A stretch of DNA of 64,000 bases from Ctena decussata (taxonomy: Eukaryota; Mollusca; Bivalvia; Lucinida; Lucinidae). The DNA is taken from assembly GCA_963989385.1 (NCBI GenBank), contig OZ022499.1:79969903-80033902 (forward strand), given 5' to 3'. Below the pieces are notes generated by a model. It was given only the letters and a program-made list of their open reading frames with translations, had not been told where the DNA came from and ran no database searches. Position 1 is the stretch's first letter. The number at the start of each line of letters is the position of its first letter. Of this stretch, positions 33,266-44,849 are shown in pieces. The position numbers and the translations under genes were made by a program.

Positions 33266-34904
33266 AGCCATCTCCGAATCATGCTTTTTTGCTTACAGGT
33301 GTGTTTTAGGTATATTTTACAAAACAACACAAATAACATTTTTCTTGAAATTTCGCATTTGTAAAAATCAGACTTAATTGCAGTTTTGTAGAAGTATTTA
33401 CCCTTACAACATATGATTAGAGGGGAAAAATCATGCAGATGCAGCCCGTCTGTGAAAATTGACTATATTTTCTTCAAGATAAAAAAGCAAAAACATATAA
33501 AAAAATCAACAAACCAAAAAACAAAAATAAACTTAACCCTGCAAATTAATACAATTTTCTGGTTCTTATGAACAAAATTATACTACATCTAGAGTCCGCC
33601 GAATGTTTATTTTCAAACCCAAACAACAGCCAAGTGAGAAAAAAAGTTATTCTTATGTACAGAGCAGGCATCCCTTGCAAAGAAAATGACAAAAATTATA
33701 AATAACTTGTTAATTTAAAAAAATAACTAGATAGTACAATTTCCTTTGGTTCAAGATACACCGAAGCAGAAAAACTGTTTTGCTAATAAATTAATGATTA
33801 AAGTCAAATTAAGACAAATGAGTGCAGGTGCAGAGACAGAGAGAGACAGAGACAGACAAACAGACAGATAGACAGGCAGAGAAAGAGAAATATACTGAGA
33901 GCGGCTCTTTGTTTGTCTCACATTAATAATTACATTAATGAGCAACCACTGAGCAAAAGCTAAATTTCGAATCACATCGACATTACTGCATCATACAATC
34001 ATTAGATAATTGATATCCTGTCTGTCAATTCGGCAAATCAATTATTTCTCAAATTAAACGACGTTTACCGACCTTTTTTCTTCATATTAATGCTAATTAG
34101 ACCGGATCAAATTCTGAAATTTGAATATGTTGGCATCAATTATAATTTCATTTCAGAAGCACGGCTTCAATTTTATTCTAACATCAGAAAACCAGAAGTG
34201 TCACTTTGCTCTACATTTAGTACAGCTACGGACCAGAAAATCAAAAATAAATCATATACTTACAACTTTTACTTTCAAGCAGGCTGGATACATAAGTCAT
34301 TCACTTCAAAATTTATTACTACATTATTTCTATTATAATTAGCGTATTCCTTACTTTCTGCAGTTATCACTTTCGCCCACAGCTATTACCTGAAAGCCGA
34401 GGCGTGTCATTTATGAAAACGCACGGAAACGACCTGGAAATCATTAAATGAAATTTTAACAAATATTTAAAAAGACCAGTTTATCATTTAACTAGACTAA
34501 TAAAAATTACATCAGATGAAAACATATTCTTTCTTCTCATCTGATCCATTCGTAATGCATAAGAGTTTATATCAATTTGATTCGAAAAAAAAGTCGTTTA
34601 ATTCATGTACTCTAGCTTGTTTTGCGGAGATTTTGTTATTTGTTTAATTAAATTATGTACCTCTTAAAACTCACCCTAATTAAGGCTTTTTTTCTACTTG
34701 TTCTAGAATCAACATAAAAACACGATATTAATATTAAAGAATTTTATTTTCCGATTGCATTCGTAATATAAGATATGTTAATAATAAAAAAGTTATAAAG
34801 TGATAATGTAATTTGCCCTTATACTCATATATAAAAAATTGGCTCGCACCTGTAGAAGTGTCTGTACGCAGTTTCTTCACTATGCCTAAAACTTCTCACC
34901 GTAC
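33266..34904. other. AT-rich stretch, no gene seen
   Basis: Contains a purine-rich GACAGA-type simple repeat at about 33,833-33,885. Frames up to 82 codons (34,090-34,338) are AT-driven and lack motifs. Confidence 0.4.
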
Positions 34905-35500
34905 ATCATCTATAGTGCAGATTATATTTTATTTTGAGATGAGAGGTTATATTCTGAGAAATTTGAACGTTTAGATTGGTTTAGACTCTTGTTCTAGATC
35001 ATCGTCTTTTCTATTTTTAGACCCTTTTTGATACTAATCAGTCATTGAATCCACCGCCATATTAAAATTAAGAAATTAAAGTATGCTTTATTCTGGTTTC
35101 GTCATCAGATATTGTTAGGGTCACTGATGAGGCTTTAGTAGCCGAAATTGGCCCATGTAAGGTCTTCTGAAGGAACTAGTTAAGCTTTTTCTATAGTACA
35201 GATTATATTCTATTTTCGTCCTTTGAGATCAGAGGTTATATTCTGAGAAATCTGAAAATTTAGATTGGTTAAGACTCTTGTTCTAGATAATCATCTTTTC
35301 TATTTTGGACCCTTTTTGATACTAATCAGTCAGTGAATCCACTGCCCTATTAAAATAAAGAAACCTAAGTATGCTTTACTCAGGTCATCTGTCCTTAAGA
35401 ATTGATCCCCACTGAGAGGCCAAAACGTAGTGGTATAGTTGCTTCTCTTCAAAGTGTGTCCATCACCCTAAATTATAGCATACGGTATCAGCCGAAACGA
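34905..35500. repeat. Repeat Y, tandem dimer
   Basis: Two head-to-tail units of about 290 bp (34,905-35,195 and 35,196-35,500). Each contains ATAGTGCAGATTATATT / ATAGTACAGATTATATT, GACTCTTGTTCTAGAT, CCCTTTTTGATACTAATCAG and, in the first, AGGGTCACTGATGAGGCTTT. The second unit diverges near its end. Confidence 0.75.
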
Positions 35501-35560
35501 GACTCAGTCTGTGGACAGGTCAGCAGGCAGATTTAAAAAAAACAGACGAATATAACTTAC

Positions 35561-35815
35561 AATTGCATATTGAATTCACACACCACATTAGCCGCAACAA
35601 GTTGGTGTTGTCCAATGCGTAACAGCAGGGCAGTGTTAGACAGATGCTGCGACAGTAATTTTTAGAGGCGTCTATTGAGTCACCTAGTAGATCCTTCAAC
35701 TGCCGTTGAATGTTGTGCATTTTGGCCCACGTATAGCAGGGATTTCCATTGTCAGCTACGGCTACATCTCCCGAGTATAATAATAGATCTGCGCCTGCTG
35801 GGCAAGTCATCTCCC
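35561..35815 (-). CDS. Kringle-domain exon
   Basis: An exon of 255 nt bounded on the minus strand by a CAGTTTCAG acceptor and a perfect GTAAGT donor. Both boundaries are phase 1, the usual phase for shuffled extracellular modules. It encodes one cysteine-rich domain of about 83 residues. Counting from Met at 35,810, Cys lies at 3, 25, 53, 63, 77 and 82, close to the six-Cys kringle pattern, with LYSG near residue 11, DNGNPCYTW (the 'SG..CQ.W' position), KNYCR at 50-54, PCCYA in place of PWCYT, and WCVNSIC at the end. Kringles are disulfide-bonded modules that bind proteins or lipids in secreted or membrane proteins. Odd points are the PWCYT Trp replaced by Cys and extra Cys at 57, 62 and 84. 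It joins in frame to the 36-nt exon at 36,720-36,755. The full protein cannot be named. Confidence 0.7.
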
Positions 35816-36012
35816 CTGAAACTGATGTTTACCTTTGATTATCGCCTTAATGAAATATGTAATTGCTTGATTCTTGCATGATCAGCTTCTGTACCGTACT
35901 CTGCAAAAACCAGTGATGACAACGTTGTTCATTAAAATGGCCGTTCTGTAGATATGTAATATTAATTTTGCAAGGGTTCAATTTATCAATTCAAATTCCT
36001 ATTCTTAGTTTT

Positions 36013-36183
36013 ACAGTAAAACCTGTCTTAGTGGTCACCTCTATTAAGCAAGCAACCTGTATTAAGCAAGCATGTATTCAGTTCCCGAAACAGACAAATA
36101 CATTGAAATGTACCTGTATTAAGCAAGCACCTGTCTGAAGCAAGCATTATCCCTTAGGTGCTTGCTTAAAACAGGTTGGACAG
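36013..36183. mobile_element. MITE-4 (AAACCTGTCTTA ends)
   Basis: Left end AAACCTGTCTTAGTGGTCAC and right end GTGCTTGCTTAAAACAGGTT are inverted relatives. Between them ATTAAGCAAGCA words recur four or more times. A small non-coding palindromic element inside a presumed intron of the kringle gene. Confidence 0.6.
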
Positions 36184-36719
36184 TATATGGTATGTATCAT
36201 AATATTGTGGTAACATAGATTATGGTATTACAAACTCTAGCATAGGTAACCTTTCTAAACGAAGGCTTAAGTAGTAGAATGTCTTTATACTAGTCTATAT
36301 AGAAATGTTATGTACAGTTGTATATCGATTTAAAAATAGAATTAATGACTTTTATTTCAAGATATGATATTTTGTTTGTAATTTCCTCATGTAAGATATC
36401 TAAAACTCTCAAGCACCCCACTCGGCAGATCATATAAAACAGGGAAATAATCTGCAGACATGGTCTTTCAGAAAAATGGGGTCTACAAAATTTTCCCAAG
36501 GAGGGGATGTTGGCAGTGAGGCAAACACTCTACTGGCTAGCGCCTATATATGTTACATTTAAGGATCTTTTGTAGTTTTTAAACTGTGAGCTCCAGCTTC
36601 GGATAATCTGTAAACCTTGAAATGTTTATTTAAAATTACAAAGCAATAGTGAAAGAGTGCGTCCTATTCTTTCGACAAATCGATACATAATAACGACAGA
36701 ATATGACTAAATAACTTAC
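36184..36719. other. Presumed intron of the kringle gene
   Basis: No further exon with both splice sites was found here. The minus-strand frame at 36,308-36,499 has no support. Confidence 0.4.
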
Positions 36720-36755
36720 CGTAGCTCTCATAGCTGGTTGTTTTTTCATTGGTTA
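36720..36755 (-). CDS. 36-nt linker exon (kringle gene)
   Basis: The minus strand shows a TTTTTTTCTTTCAG acceptor, 36 nt, then GTAAGT. Phase 1 on both sides. In frame it encodes TNEKTTSYESY plus a Gly codon shared with the kringle exon, so the joined protein reads ...SYESY-GEMTCPAG.... A short Ser/Thr/Tyr linker before a kringle is plausible for an extracellular stalk. It is too short to call alone; the matched phases and good splice sites support it. Confidence 0.55.
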
Positions 36756-38254
36756 CTGAAAGAAAAAAAACCTTGGCATTGACATAATGACCGCAACAAC
36801 GATGGTCCTGAATTTTATTGACGAAACCCCGATTAAGGCCCGCAGTAGCTTATTTCCTGGTGCTTCCGTTCTGGATTATCAATGATGTTGTTTGTGGTTT
36901 CCGTTTGTCTAAAGTCCACTGTCTGGATTGAGATACGGAAAATCCTTTTAAAGAAACTGAACAGACTACAAAATATGGCGGACCGGTTTACACCCGCTAG
37001 GTAGGTGGTACGTTTTATCGAATTTTCTAACAATGTAATGTATGCATTCATTAGTCAAATGAAACATATCAGCAAACGGAGAATACATTTCTCTATATAA
37101 AACAAGAGTGATATGGCGAAAAGCATACGCATTCGCTTGTATTGGCATGATTTTCAATCTGTTTTTGTGCAGTTTTAATTTTCAGTGGAGACGCAAATAT
37201 TTTCTTGACTTTCCTATGAAACGTCATGGATAGTTTCCTATAATTTCTATAAAACACGATGTCCAATTCAGTTTGGTCACAGATCCCGAAAACCGTGTTT
37301 GATTTTTTTTATTATTTTGAAATTGTTATTTTTATCAGCAATGCAATTTGCATTTATCACCAGAACATACTCGCTAGGTCAAAGATGCCACTGACTTCCC
37401 TTAGGTGACTGTTTGTAGCAACTGGCTTCATACTCCGATGAGCGACAGTTGATCAAATGACGTTGTCGACAAACGACGTCTAAGACAAACGAACGTCTTG
37501 ATTGGTCCTTGAAACGTTCGATTGACTTCACGTCAAAGCGATGGCTGTGAAACCTAACGACCTATCACGTCGTTACTTAATCATCTTCGACCCATAAACT
37601 CACTACGAACACGGCACAGAAAGACTGAAAGTGTCTAGAAATAAAGTGTTAATATTAAAATGAAAATTTGTTTTTTCAGTGTTTATCGTGTGACGATTCA
37701 AGTGGTCGTCTCTAAAATTCTACAAATTTAGCCGGCTGAAAAATCAAATTTTAATTCTTAACTGCACCACGAGTATGATCCGGTGACTAATGCAAACCAC
37801 ATGCCTTGGTTAATAAAAGACCAGGCAAGAGATTTGAACACGGTTTTCGGGGTCTTGCACCGAATTGAATAATGTATCGTATTTGATAAACATAACAAGT
37901 AAACATAAATGATACATAGGAAATAGAAAAAAATTGGATCACCACTAAAAATTAAAACTGCACAATAACAGACTTGAATATATGCCGATGCAAGCGAATA
38001 TGTATATTTTCGCCATAGCACTGCCTGTTTTTATATGGAGAAATATTTTCCTCGTTCGCTGATATGTCTCGTTTGATGATGCATACGAAATATAGTCAGA
38101 AAATTCGAAAAAAAGATGAGTGTATGTATATAATACATGTATTCCACACAGCCATCACTGCTTTTTCTGAGCTTACTTCAAACAATTTTGACGTCGAACG
38201 CGCGTGCTTCTGTGAATGTGTTTATATGTCGGTGAGCGTGTGCATGTAACCTAC
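36756..38254. other. Presumed intron of the kringle gene
   Basis: A block near 37,363-37,440 gives a minus-strand ASCYKQSPKG peptide, reminiscent of a kringle start, but it runs into a stop after 15 residues and lacks clear splice sites. Otherwise AT-rich with no gene. Confidence 0.35.
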
Positions 38255-38290
38255 CTTCTTCCGTAGATAACGTCACTTGGGAATAGGTAG
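38255..38290 (-). CDS. 36-nt linker exon, second one upstream
   Basis: The minus strand shows a GAGAGAGGGTTCACAG acceptor, 36 nt, then GTAGGT. Phase 1-1 and exactly the same length as the exon at 36,720-36,755. It encodes TYSQVTLSTEE, with the last codon completed by the next exon (Val). Two 12-residue Ser/Thr-rich exons in a row suggest a repeated or alternatively used stalk. The start of the gene lies further right and was not found. Confidence 0.5.
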
Positions 38291-38675
38291 CTGTGAACCC
38301 TCTCTCTGTCTTTACTTTATTTGATAGGAATCGTACATATAAAACTTGCAATAAGGACCTAATCACAGGCGGTGGCGTCATCCCGCAGAATCTTCCGTGA
38401 ACTACTGAATCTTCGTGAATCTAGTAAACGAGAAAATATCTAGTGAATAGAAGCAAGCGTTTTCATGCGCCAGGCAAAATTAAAAATAAAGAAACGGAAA
38501 ATGATGATAAAAATATACATGTTAATAAGGAAAGAAAACAAGATTTTAAACATTTACTCTATTAATTATAAATATAGGCTGTATACAGTGTTGGAAGTCT
38601 GAATAAAAAAATAGTCTAATCGGATTTTTATCAACCATTTGGCGTCCCATACACAAAACAATAAGTAGATGGAAT
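38291..38675. other. No further exon found
   Basis: AT-rich sequence upstream of the linker exons. No signal-peptide exon could be supported. Confidence 0.35.
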
Positions 38676-38876
38676 TGATGGATGCACGACCATCGATTTC
38701 ATGTCCTTTTCAACAGTATATCAGTCATATCAAGACGATGAGACGGTTAAAATGGAAGACTGTGTGCAGTGGATCACCGTTTACGATTAAACAGATTACC
38801 GCCTTCAGCGGGAATCGAACCTGGAACCACTAAGTCAGCAGGCAGGCGCTTAACCCACTGAGCTACAAGGGTTCCC
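38676..38876 (-). mobile_element. tRNA-derived SINE, family B, copy 2
   Basis: The minus-strand head shows TTGTAGCTCAGTGGGTTAAG (A box) and GGTTCGATTCCCGC (B box), both close to a true tRNA. The 3' part has ACTGTTGAAAAGGACATG, as in the copy at 4,240-4,442. The flanks show only a short AAGTA repeat. Confidence 0.8.
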
Positions 38877-39492
38877 AAGTAAAGGGAATAGTTCATGGGT
38901 ATATGTAGTAAGAATGGTGTCCTCTGAGCATCAATGTTAATTTTATAATTTTATGCCTTTATCTGGATCATTTAGGACAGTCCTTTAAAAGCTAAAAACG
39001 GCTGTGGCTATTTTTTCTTTCTTTCTTTTACCCAGCGAATATCCAAAGTGAGTAACACTTGTCTATTACAGCAGCCAATTGTAAGAAATGAGAGGAAAAG
39101 AATGAAAGTCATTAGAATGTCATATGTTGAAATAAATCGTTGGAAACACATTGTGTTTTGTTGTTTTTCCATCCTGCACCTTAATCCCCTAGGTTTCCTC
39201 GCTTAGCAGATTGCATGGGGTATTTCTAACTAACCTGTATTAATAACACTCAGCTGTGTAGGCTATCTGCACGAAAATTATATATGCATCATTTCAGCTA
39301 GCCATAGGTTTTCAAGGTAAAAACAACAACATATTTTCATCCTTGTCATACATGTTTAGCATGTATATTTATGTTTCCTTCATCTTTGTATGTTGCAGCC
39401 ATGTGTCACATCATCATTAAATATCATATCAGAAGCCTATTGTTCTCGTTCAAATAGAACCCACATCCTGAGGTCGGGACATTTAAGCACAA
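38877..39492. other. No gene seen
   Basis: AT-rich sequence before the Ty3-type fragment. A frame at 39,390-39,581 overlaps that fragment in the wrong frame. Confidence 0.4.
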
Positions 39493-39984
39493 TTGGCGCG
39501 CAATCCACTGACATATGTTTTGACAACGGCAAAACTGGATGCCACTGGCCACCGTTGGGTCGCCGCTTTGTCAAATTATAACTTTAGTTTGACCTACAGG
39601 AGCGGAAAGCTGAATCAGGACGCCGATGGATTGTCGCGCCTTACTGAAGGGCAGGCTCAGCAAGTGATGTATCCAGAAGTTCTAAAAGCCATTCTGAATG
39701 TCTCACAGACTGGTCGAGACGAACTACCTTTTGCTGATAGTTGGCTTGTGTGCAGGTCTATGCAGCAGATAGCAGCAGATGATGCTGTTCCTACTGACGT
39801 TCTAAAAGGAAGTGTCATGACCTCCACAGATTGGGGTAAAGGCCAATCTGGAGATAAGATCACTTCCAGAGTTAAGGAAATAGTTTCAAGTGGCCAGAAA
39901 CCCTCGAATAAAGCAGCAGCTACAGAGAAGCCTGATGTGAAAATTTCCTAAGGGACTGGAATAAGCTGAAGCTCAAGATTATTC
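39493..39984 (+). pseudogene. Ty3-type retrotransposon pol fragment (RNase H end)
   Basis: The frame encodes NPLTYVLTTAKLDATGHRW, then NFSLTYRSGKLNQDADGLSR, the conserved C-terminal part of the RNase H region of Ty3/gypsy pol ('DNNPLTY', 'GK.N..AD.LSR'). The linker before integrase follows. The annotated frame stops at 39,951, but the next frame continues NFLRDWNKLKLK to about 39,982, as in intact relatives, so there is one frameshift near 39,945. The upstream RT and the downstream integrase are absent. The sequence changes abruptly into LINE sequence at about 39,985. Confidence 0.8.
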
Positions 39985-41340
39985 ATACTTGCATTAAATG
40001 ATTGTTCTGAACCATCTAAAATAATAGTTGTGTCATCAGCAAATTTGGAAAGTCTGTATTCTACATCACCTATATTTATTCCTCTAACATCTGTATCTTT
40101 CTTTAACAGTATTGATAAGATTTCAGCACAAAGCAGGAATATATATGGAGACAATGGGTCACCCTGTCTGCAACCCCTATATATTAGGAAAAATCCGATA
40201 AATGCCCACTTTGGATAACAGCTGATGATATGTCATTATAAAAAACTGAGACCCATTGTTTAATAGATTCACCAAAATTAAAAAAATCTAAAACGTAAAA
40301 CGTTTTTGATAAATTCCCAGGAAATAGTATCAAATGCCTTTTCAAAATCTATTATGAGTAGCAATCCGGGGATATTATTTTCTTCAGTATAGTTCATAAT
40401 ATCAGAAATCAATCTGGTGGTTTCACCAATATATCTGCCGCTAATAAAACCAGTTTGATCGCTTGAAATTAATTTAGATAGGACTGATTTTAATCTTTCT
40501 GCTATACACCCAGAAGCCAGTTTATAAATCACATTTAATAGGGTTATAGGTCTCCAATTTTTAAGAAATTGTTTCGGCTTGTCTCCTTTTGGCAAACAAG
40601 TAATAAGCCCCTGTCTTTGCGTTACAGATAACTTTCCTTCTCTGTAGCCCTCATGTATAGCTCGAGTTATGAAATTAATAAGATCCCTGTGAAAAAATTT
40701 GAAAAATTCTATAGAAAAACCATCCGAACCAGGGCTCTTATTATTTTTCATTTTTTTGAGTACTGTAGTTATTTCATCTGAAGTTATTTCTCCCTCTAAT
40801 CTAGTTTTATCTTCATGTTCTAATTTAAGGTAATCATTAATGTTATATAAAATGTTATCTTATATCTATATCGCGCCCCACTTCTCTAAAACTGTATAAT
40901 TCTTTATAAAAACTCTGAATTTCTTTCAGTATTTCTTCTTGTTTATTAATTACGCTGCCATCATCTTTTGTTATTTTAAAAATAGTTTTATTTATATAAT
41001 TACAGGATTCTAGACTACAAAAATATTTACTTGGTTTTTCACCTTCTTCAGCCCATCGAACCCTTGCCCTTACCATTATACCCTGTATTTTTTCTTTTCT
41101 AATATTCTGTAATTCCATTTTTTTCTCTTCTATTTCATTTAAGTTTATTTCAGGACTTTTCTCTAGTTCTATTATTTCTTCTTGTAATTTCCGTTCTCGC
41201 AGTAACTTCTGTTTTTTCATATAAGCAGAATAGGAAATGGTTTTACCCCTTATTTCTGTTAAAAGAATCTCTAAAAACAGTTGATCGGATATTGTGAATT
41301 GTAAATCATTATAATTGTTAGTTTTGAAAATTTCAGGCTA
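39985..41340 (-). pseudogene. LINE linker and reverse transcriptase relic
   Basis: After a frameshift near 41,310 the linker runs SYSAYMKKQKLLRERKLQEE (about 41,250-41,165) to GRDIDIR. A second frameshift at about 40,860 restores the frame into NNKSPGSDGFSIEF (RT start). RT motifs seen: LPKGDKPKQFLKNWRPITLL, QTGFISGRYIG, IDFEKAFDTISWEF, then a frameshift at about 40,280, another before GCRQGDPLSPYIF (about 40,170), and KFADDTTII (about 40,040), the catalytic site. No RT sequence remains beyond FADD plus about 25 residues. Confidence 0.85.
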
Positions 41341-41479
41341 TAAATTGGAAACATATATTGTTCTTTGATTCGATTTATACACTCCTTTATAGCTTTAACA
41401 TAATCCGAATCTTTTAGTAAACTATTGTTGAATTTCCACAAGCCTGCCCCTTTCTTAAATTCGTTTATTTTAATTGAAA

Positions 41480-42191
41480 GAACAACTGTAGAGTGGTCAG
41501 ATCTATAGCTGGGTAATATATCAACATTTTAGACACTTGGCATTTAATTTTCAGTAATTAAAAAGAAATCTAACCTAGCTTGTTTCAACGGGGTGGGCTT
41601 ACGCCAAGTGTATCTTCTTGTTTGTTCATATAGCTCCCTAAAAGGGTCGACAAAACTAAAATCTTCTTTTACTGTTAAAATATATTCTTTAGCTCTCGGA
41701 TTGTTAACATTAACGTAATTATACGTATCTAAAATTTGATCCTGAACTAAATTAAAATCACCACATATTATACACGAGTCGTTTTCATATTCTTGCATCT
41801 TCTCTATAATGTCAGTATAAAAATCTGGCGAGTCGTCGTTTGGACCATATACGTTGATCATAGTTAGTCTTTTACCTTCTATTTCTAAGTCTAGTATAAT
41901 ATAATTACCATTTGTATCGCTTTTAGACGAATATATTTTATAGTTAAAATCATTATTAAAAAGAATACAGACTCCCCATGCATTGGACGTATACGAACTA
42001 TAAACAACTTCACCTCCCCATTCTGCAGAGATAGAGGGTTCAAGATTTTCTGTACAGTGTGTATCCTGTAGGCAAAAAATTTGGAATTTCTGTTGTTTTA
42101 AGTACTGAAATATATCTCTTCTTTTCTGAAAATCGTTAATACCCCTTACATTTGAGCTTGAAATTTTAATCAAATTATGTAATTCCGCCAT
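41480..42191 (-). pseudogene. LINE apurinic-type endonuclease domain
   Basis: The endonuclease nicks target DNA to prime reverse transcription. Motifs seen in order: SNVRGI near residue 14, CLQDTHC near 40 (the usual catalytic Glu is Asp here), INVYGPND, CGDFN, and RLDFFLI near the end of the first frame. The same frame continues through two TAA codons at 41,544-41,546 and 41,529-41,531 to YRSDHSTVV, which holds the final Asp-His pair (about 41,493-41,501). The domain is therefore complete in outline but interrupted by two nonsense changes. Confidence 0.85.
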
Positions 42192-43627
42192 TAACCCAAT
42201 ACTTTAGATAAACTGAGCAAATATTTATTTTGTATATGCACTGTAACCCAATGGGGCCTTTACCACTTCTTGTAGTGTATAATTCATGTATCAAGCGACG
42301 GTTAAAGATTAAATGAGATGTAACATGTTTTGAGGAAATCATGTAACCATTTGAAAGTAAATGAGATGTGACATTTTTTTATAACAACAAAAACAGTACA
42401 AAGGAAAAAGAAAAGGAATAACTTTAAAATAACTTGCACTTCCTGTTTGGCCGTCATGCTGAACATGAGTTGTATCAAGTTAATCTTAGATCTGTCTATC
42501 AATATCTATGCGTTCTGTATTTCAAAAGCTTTAAGATTTCATTTTCAAATGTAAATTATTGAAACGTTAGAGTTATGGAAAAAGCGCAATAAACGAAAAA
42601 GACACCTATATCAACTGCAAATAAAAAACAAAAGAATTACTTCATTTATGTACATTCTAATTTCTGAAAATTCTATGCCTTTTTTGGCATCACAGAGATG
42701 ATAACTTTAATAATCTAACTAGTTCTATTTTAAGGTATACCGCCATATGTAGTTTTGTAGACATATGTCTTGTTGGTATTCTAAAAGGCCCATGTATACA
42801 TACCCCGACATGTATGTAGTTTTTTATTCAAATTTCAAATTTCACTTTTCGTATCTGTGAATTATAGCTTAAAGGTTTTTATACAGCCTATATTAAAAAT
42901 CGAGGTCCTCTGCCCGAAACGAAACGCAAGAGAACCATCCTTAATCTTTTAGAGCCTTTATCCTGCTTCTAGAAAGAACAACTTAAAAATTGATAGCACG
43001 ATATGCACACGACTTTGTTAGACATCACTCACATACCAGCATTTTGTGACATTTTTCGTGTAATCAATATCATTTTCAATCACACCTTTAAATGTATTTT
43101 CTTAACGCTACATTTCGTATGAGCGTTCACGTATGTTCCGTTGCGAACACAATGTCTGTCATTTTGTACCGTCATAGGCTTTTTATAATACCATGTGTAT
43201 TCCTAATTATTCTGATCGTTCTTACTTTATTCATTTTAATAATCAACTCCCTGCTTCTGTCATCTCAATTACGCAGTTCTGTAGACCCGCAAGCTTAACA
43301 TTTACCCTTTATTGCGTTGATTAATATATAGTTCGCAGGTGTGCAAATGCGCTTGATTTCTGACACATTGATCCACATCTGAATTATAGTTCATTCATTT
43401 ATTATATAACGTAGCTTATGAGAGTGGCACAAAGCCAAGCATTTAAAACGACAATCAACTAGTGGATTAAATATGCAAATTACATCAGAACGTTATGCGT
43501 TGACGTCTATTAAACGCCGCGTTTTCTAATGGCAAAATCGTGACGTTTTAATGCAAAATTTACTAATAAAATGCGACTTTAATGTCACATGATAAATAGA
43601 ACCCTACATTCGTGCTCCTGCACTATT
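42192..43627. other. No gene seen
   Basis: No LINE ORF1 is visible upstream of the endonuclease. The frame 43,092-43,298 has a strongly hydrophobic stretch (IIPCVFLIILIVLTLFILII), which could be a membrane segment, but it has no splice or start context and the region is T-rich. Confidence 0.35.
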
Positions 43628-43726
43628 GAATTCATTAAATTCGTTGGGGAAGACCGATATGATGCTCGGCAAAGCCTCGCATCCCATCTTTTCCCCAACT
43701 CGTTTAATAAATGCAACAGTACATAA
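43628..43726. mobile_element. Hairpin element, nested palindrome
   Basis: Outer arms TTCATTAAATTC / GTTTAATAAATGC, then GTTGGGGAAGA with TCTTTTCCCCAAC, and an inner GATGCTCGGC AAA GCCTCGCATC hairpin. About 100 bp in total with no coding capacity. Probably the end of, or all of, a MITE. Confidence 0.55.
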
Positions 43727-44258
43727 GCAAGGTCCCATATTTAATCATTACCGGTTCTTTATGGTATGACAGTTTTACAAAGTTACACTGTCGCCTTTAA
43801 ATCATATTTTCGTTTGATCATCACCATTGACTTATATCAAAGAGGGTGTCTGTTTCGAGATTTCTATAGATACCCTTAGTCGTATTGCACAGAATCATTG
43901 TCATCTACATTCATCAACTATTACTATCAAAAAATCTATACAGTTTATTTTTTTAAACTCGGCATATTTCTTGTTTACCATATTACTTAGCAAAAATTTT
44001 AAACAGTTCCACTAATATCTCATTGAGAAGCATGGGTGTATAAAATTTTACATAACACCTTTCCAACTTATGAGGCTGGCACAATCGTATATTGCTGCGA
44101 TGAAGACAGCTTCTTTTCACTCCAAAATAACTTATCAGTGTAAAACTACCATATTTAAGCAAAGTAACACACACAATATTATATCATGGTAGCCATTTTC
44201 TTAACTTCAACATTGACACCTGATAAACACAATGAACTTGGTATAGCTCTCTGAATCA

Positions 44259-44700
44259 TTATGATATATTATTTACCATCATAGTACTGTAATATAGCAT
44301 GCACATACAGACAACAACATATACAGACAGTAAAAAATCAATGCTGTACATTTTACACATTTATATTCACTTATATTCTGGCTATATAGTCCAACAGAAA
44401 TGTACTATTTCAAACTGGTTTTTATAATTCCAATCTATTTCCACCTGTTTATTAAAGTAGGTCATTATGATATGTTATTTTTATATATTATTTACCCGCA
44501 TAATACTGTAATATAGCATGCACATGCAGACAACAACATATACAGACAGTAAAAAATCAATGTTGTACCTTTTACAGATTTGTATTTACTTATATCCTAG
44601 CTATACAGTCAAACAGAAATAAACTATTTCAAACTGATTTTTATTTCAAACTGATTTTTATTATTGCAATCTATTTCCACCTGTTTATTAAAGTAGGTTC
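44259..44700. repeat. Direct tandem duplication, about 220 bp
   Basis: Two near-identical copies. Both contain ATACTGTAATATAGCATGCA (landmark 44,296 and 44,513), CAACAACATATACAGACAGT and TCTATTTCCACCTGTTTATT. The second copy has an extra internal repeat of TATTTCAAACTGATTTT. It lies 200-600 bp upstream of the promoter and first exon at 44.98 kb. Confidence 0.85.
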
Positions 44701-44849
44701 ATGTGCTGTGTCTCCTGTGCTAGTGAGGATCCTTAATCTCCTAAACTGGACAGGCTGCATAACAATATGATAAAACAAAATTTTAAAGCAAGATTGTGGA
44801 AATTTATCCAAAACATTTAAAATAACCTTTATCGATGTTATTGACCATT

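Larger units (their letters stand above)
39985..42191 (-). mobile_element. L1/Tx1-type LINE relic, 3' part missing
   Basis: An almost continuous ORF2 in minus orientation: endonuclease from ATG 42,191, linker, and reverse transcriptase up to just after the catalytic motif. It carries at least two stop codons and about four frameshifts. It ends at about 39,985, in the codons after ...FNASMNN, where Ty3-type sequence begins. The thumb region, C-terminal domain, 3' UTR and tail are missing. The L1/Tx1 assignment rests on KNWRPITLLNVIYKLASG and QTGFISGRYIGETTRLI. Confidence 0.85.

Noticed and set aside
34355..34389. A possible third short linker exon on the minus strand
   Set aside because: The splice sites look fair, but it is 35 nt and the required frame has a stop, so it does not fit the 36-nt phase 1-1 pattern.
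37363..37440. A second kringle-like start (ASCYKQSPKG) on the minus strand
   Set aside because: A stop follows within 15 residues and no matching donor or acceptor gives a continuing frame.
43092..43298. A small membrane protein with one strongly hydrophobic segment
   Set aside because: T-rich sequence readily gives such frames. There is no promoter, splice or homology evidence.
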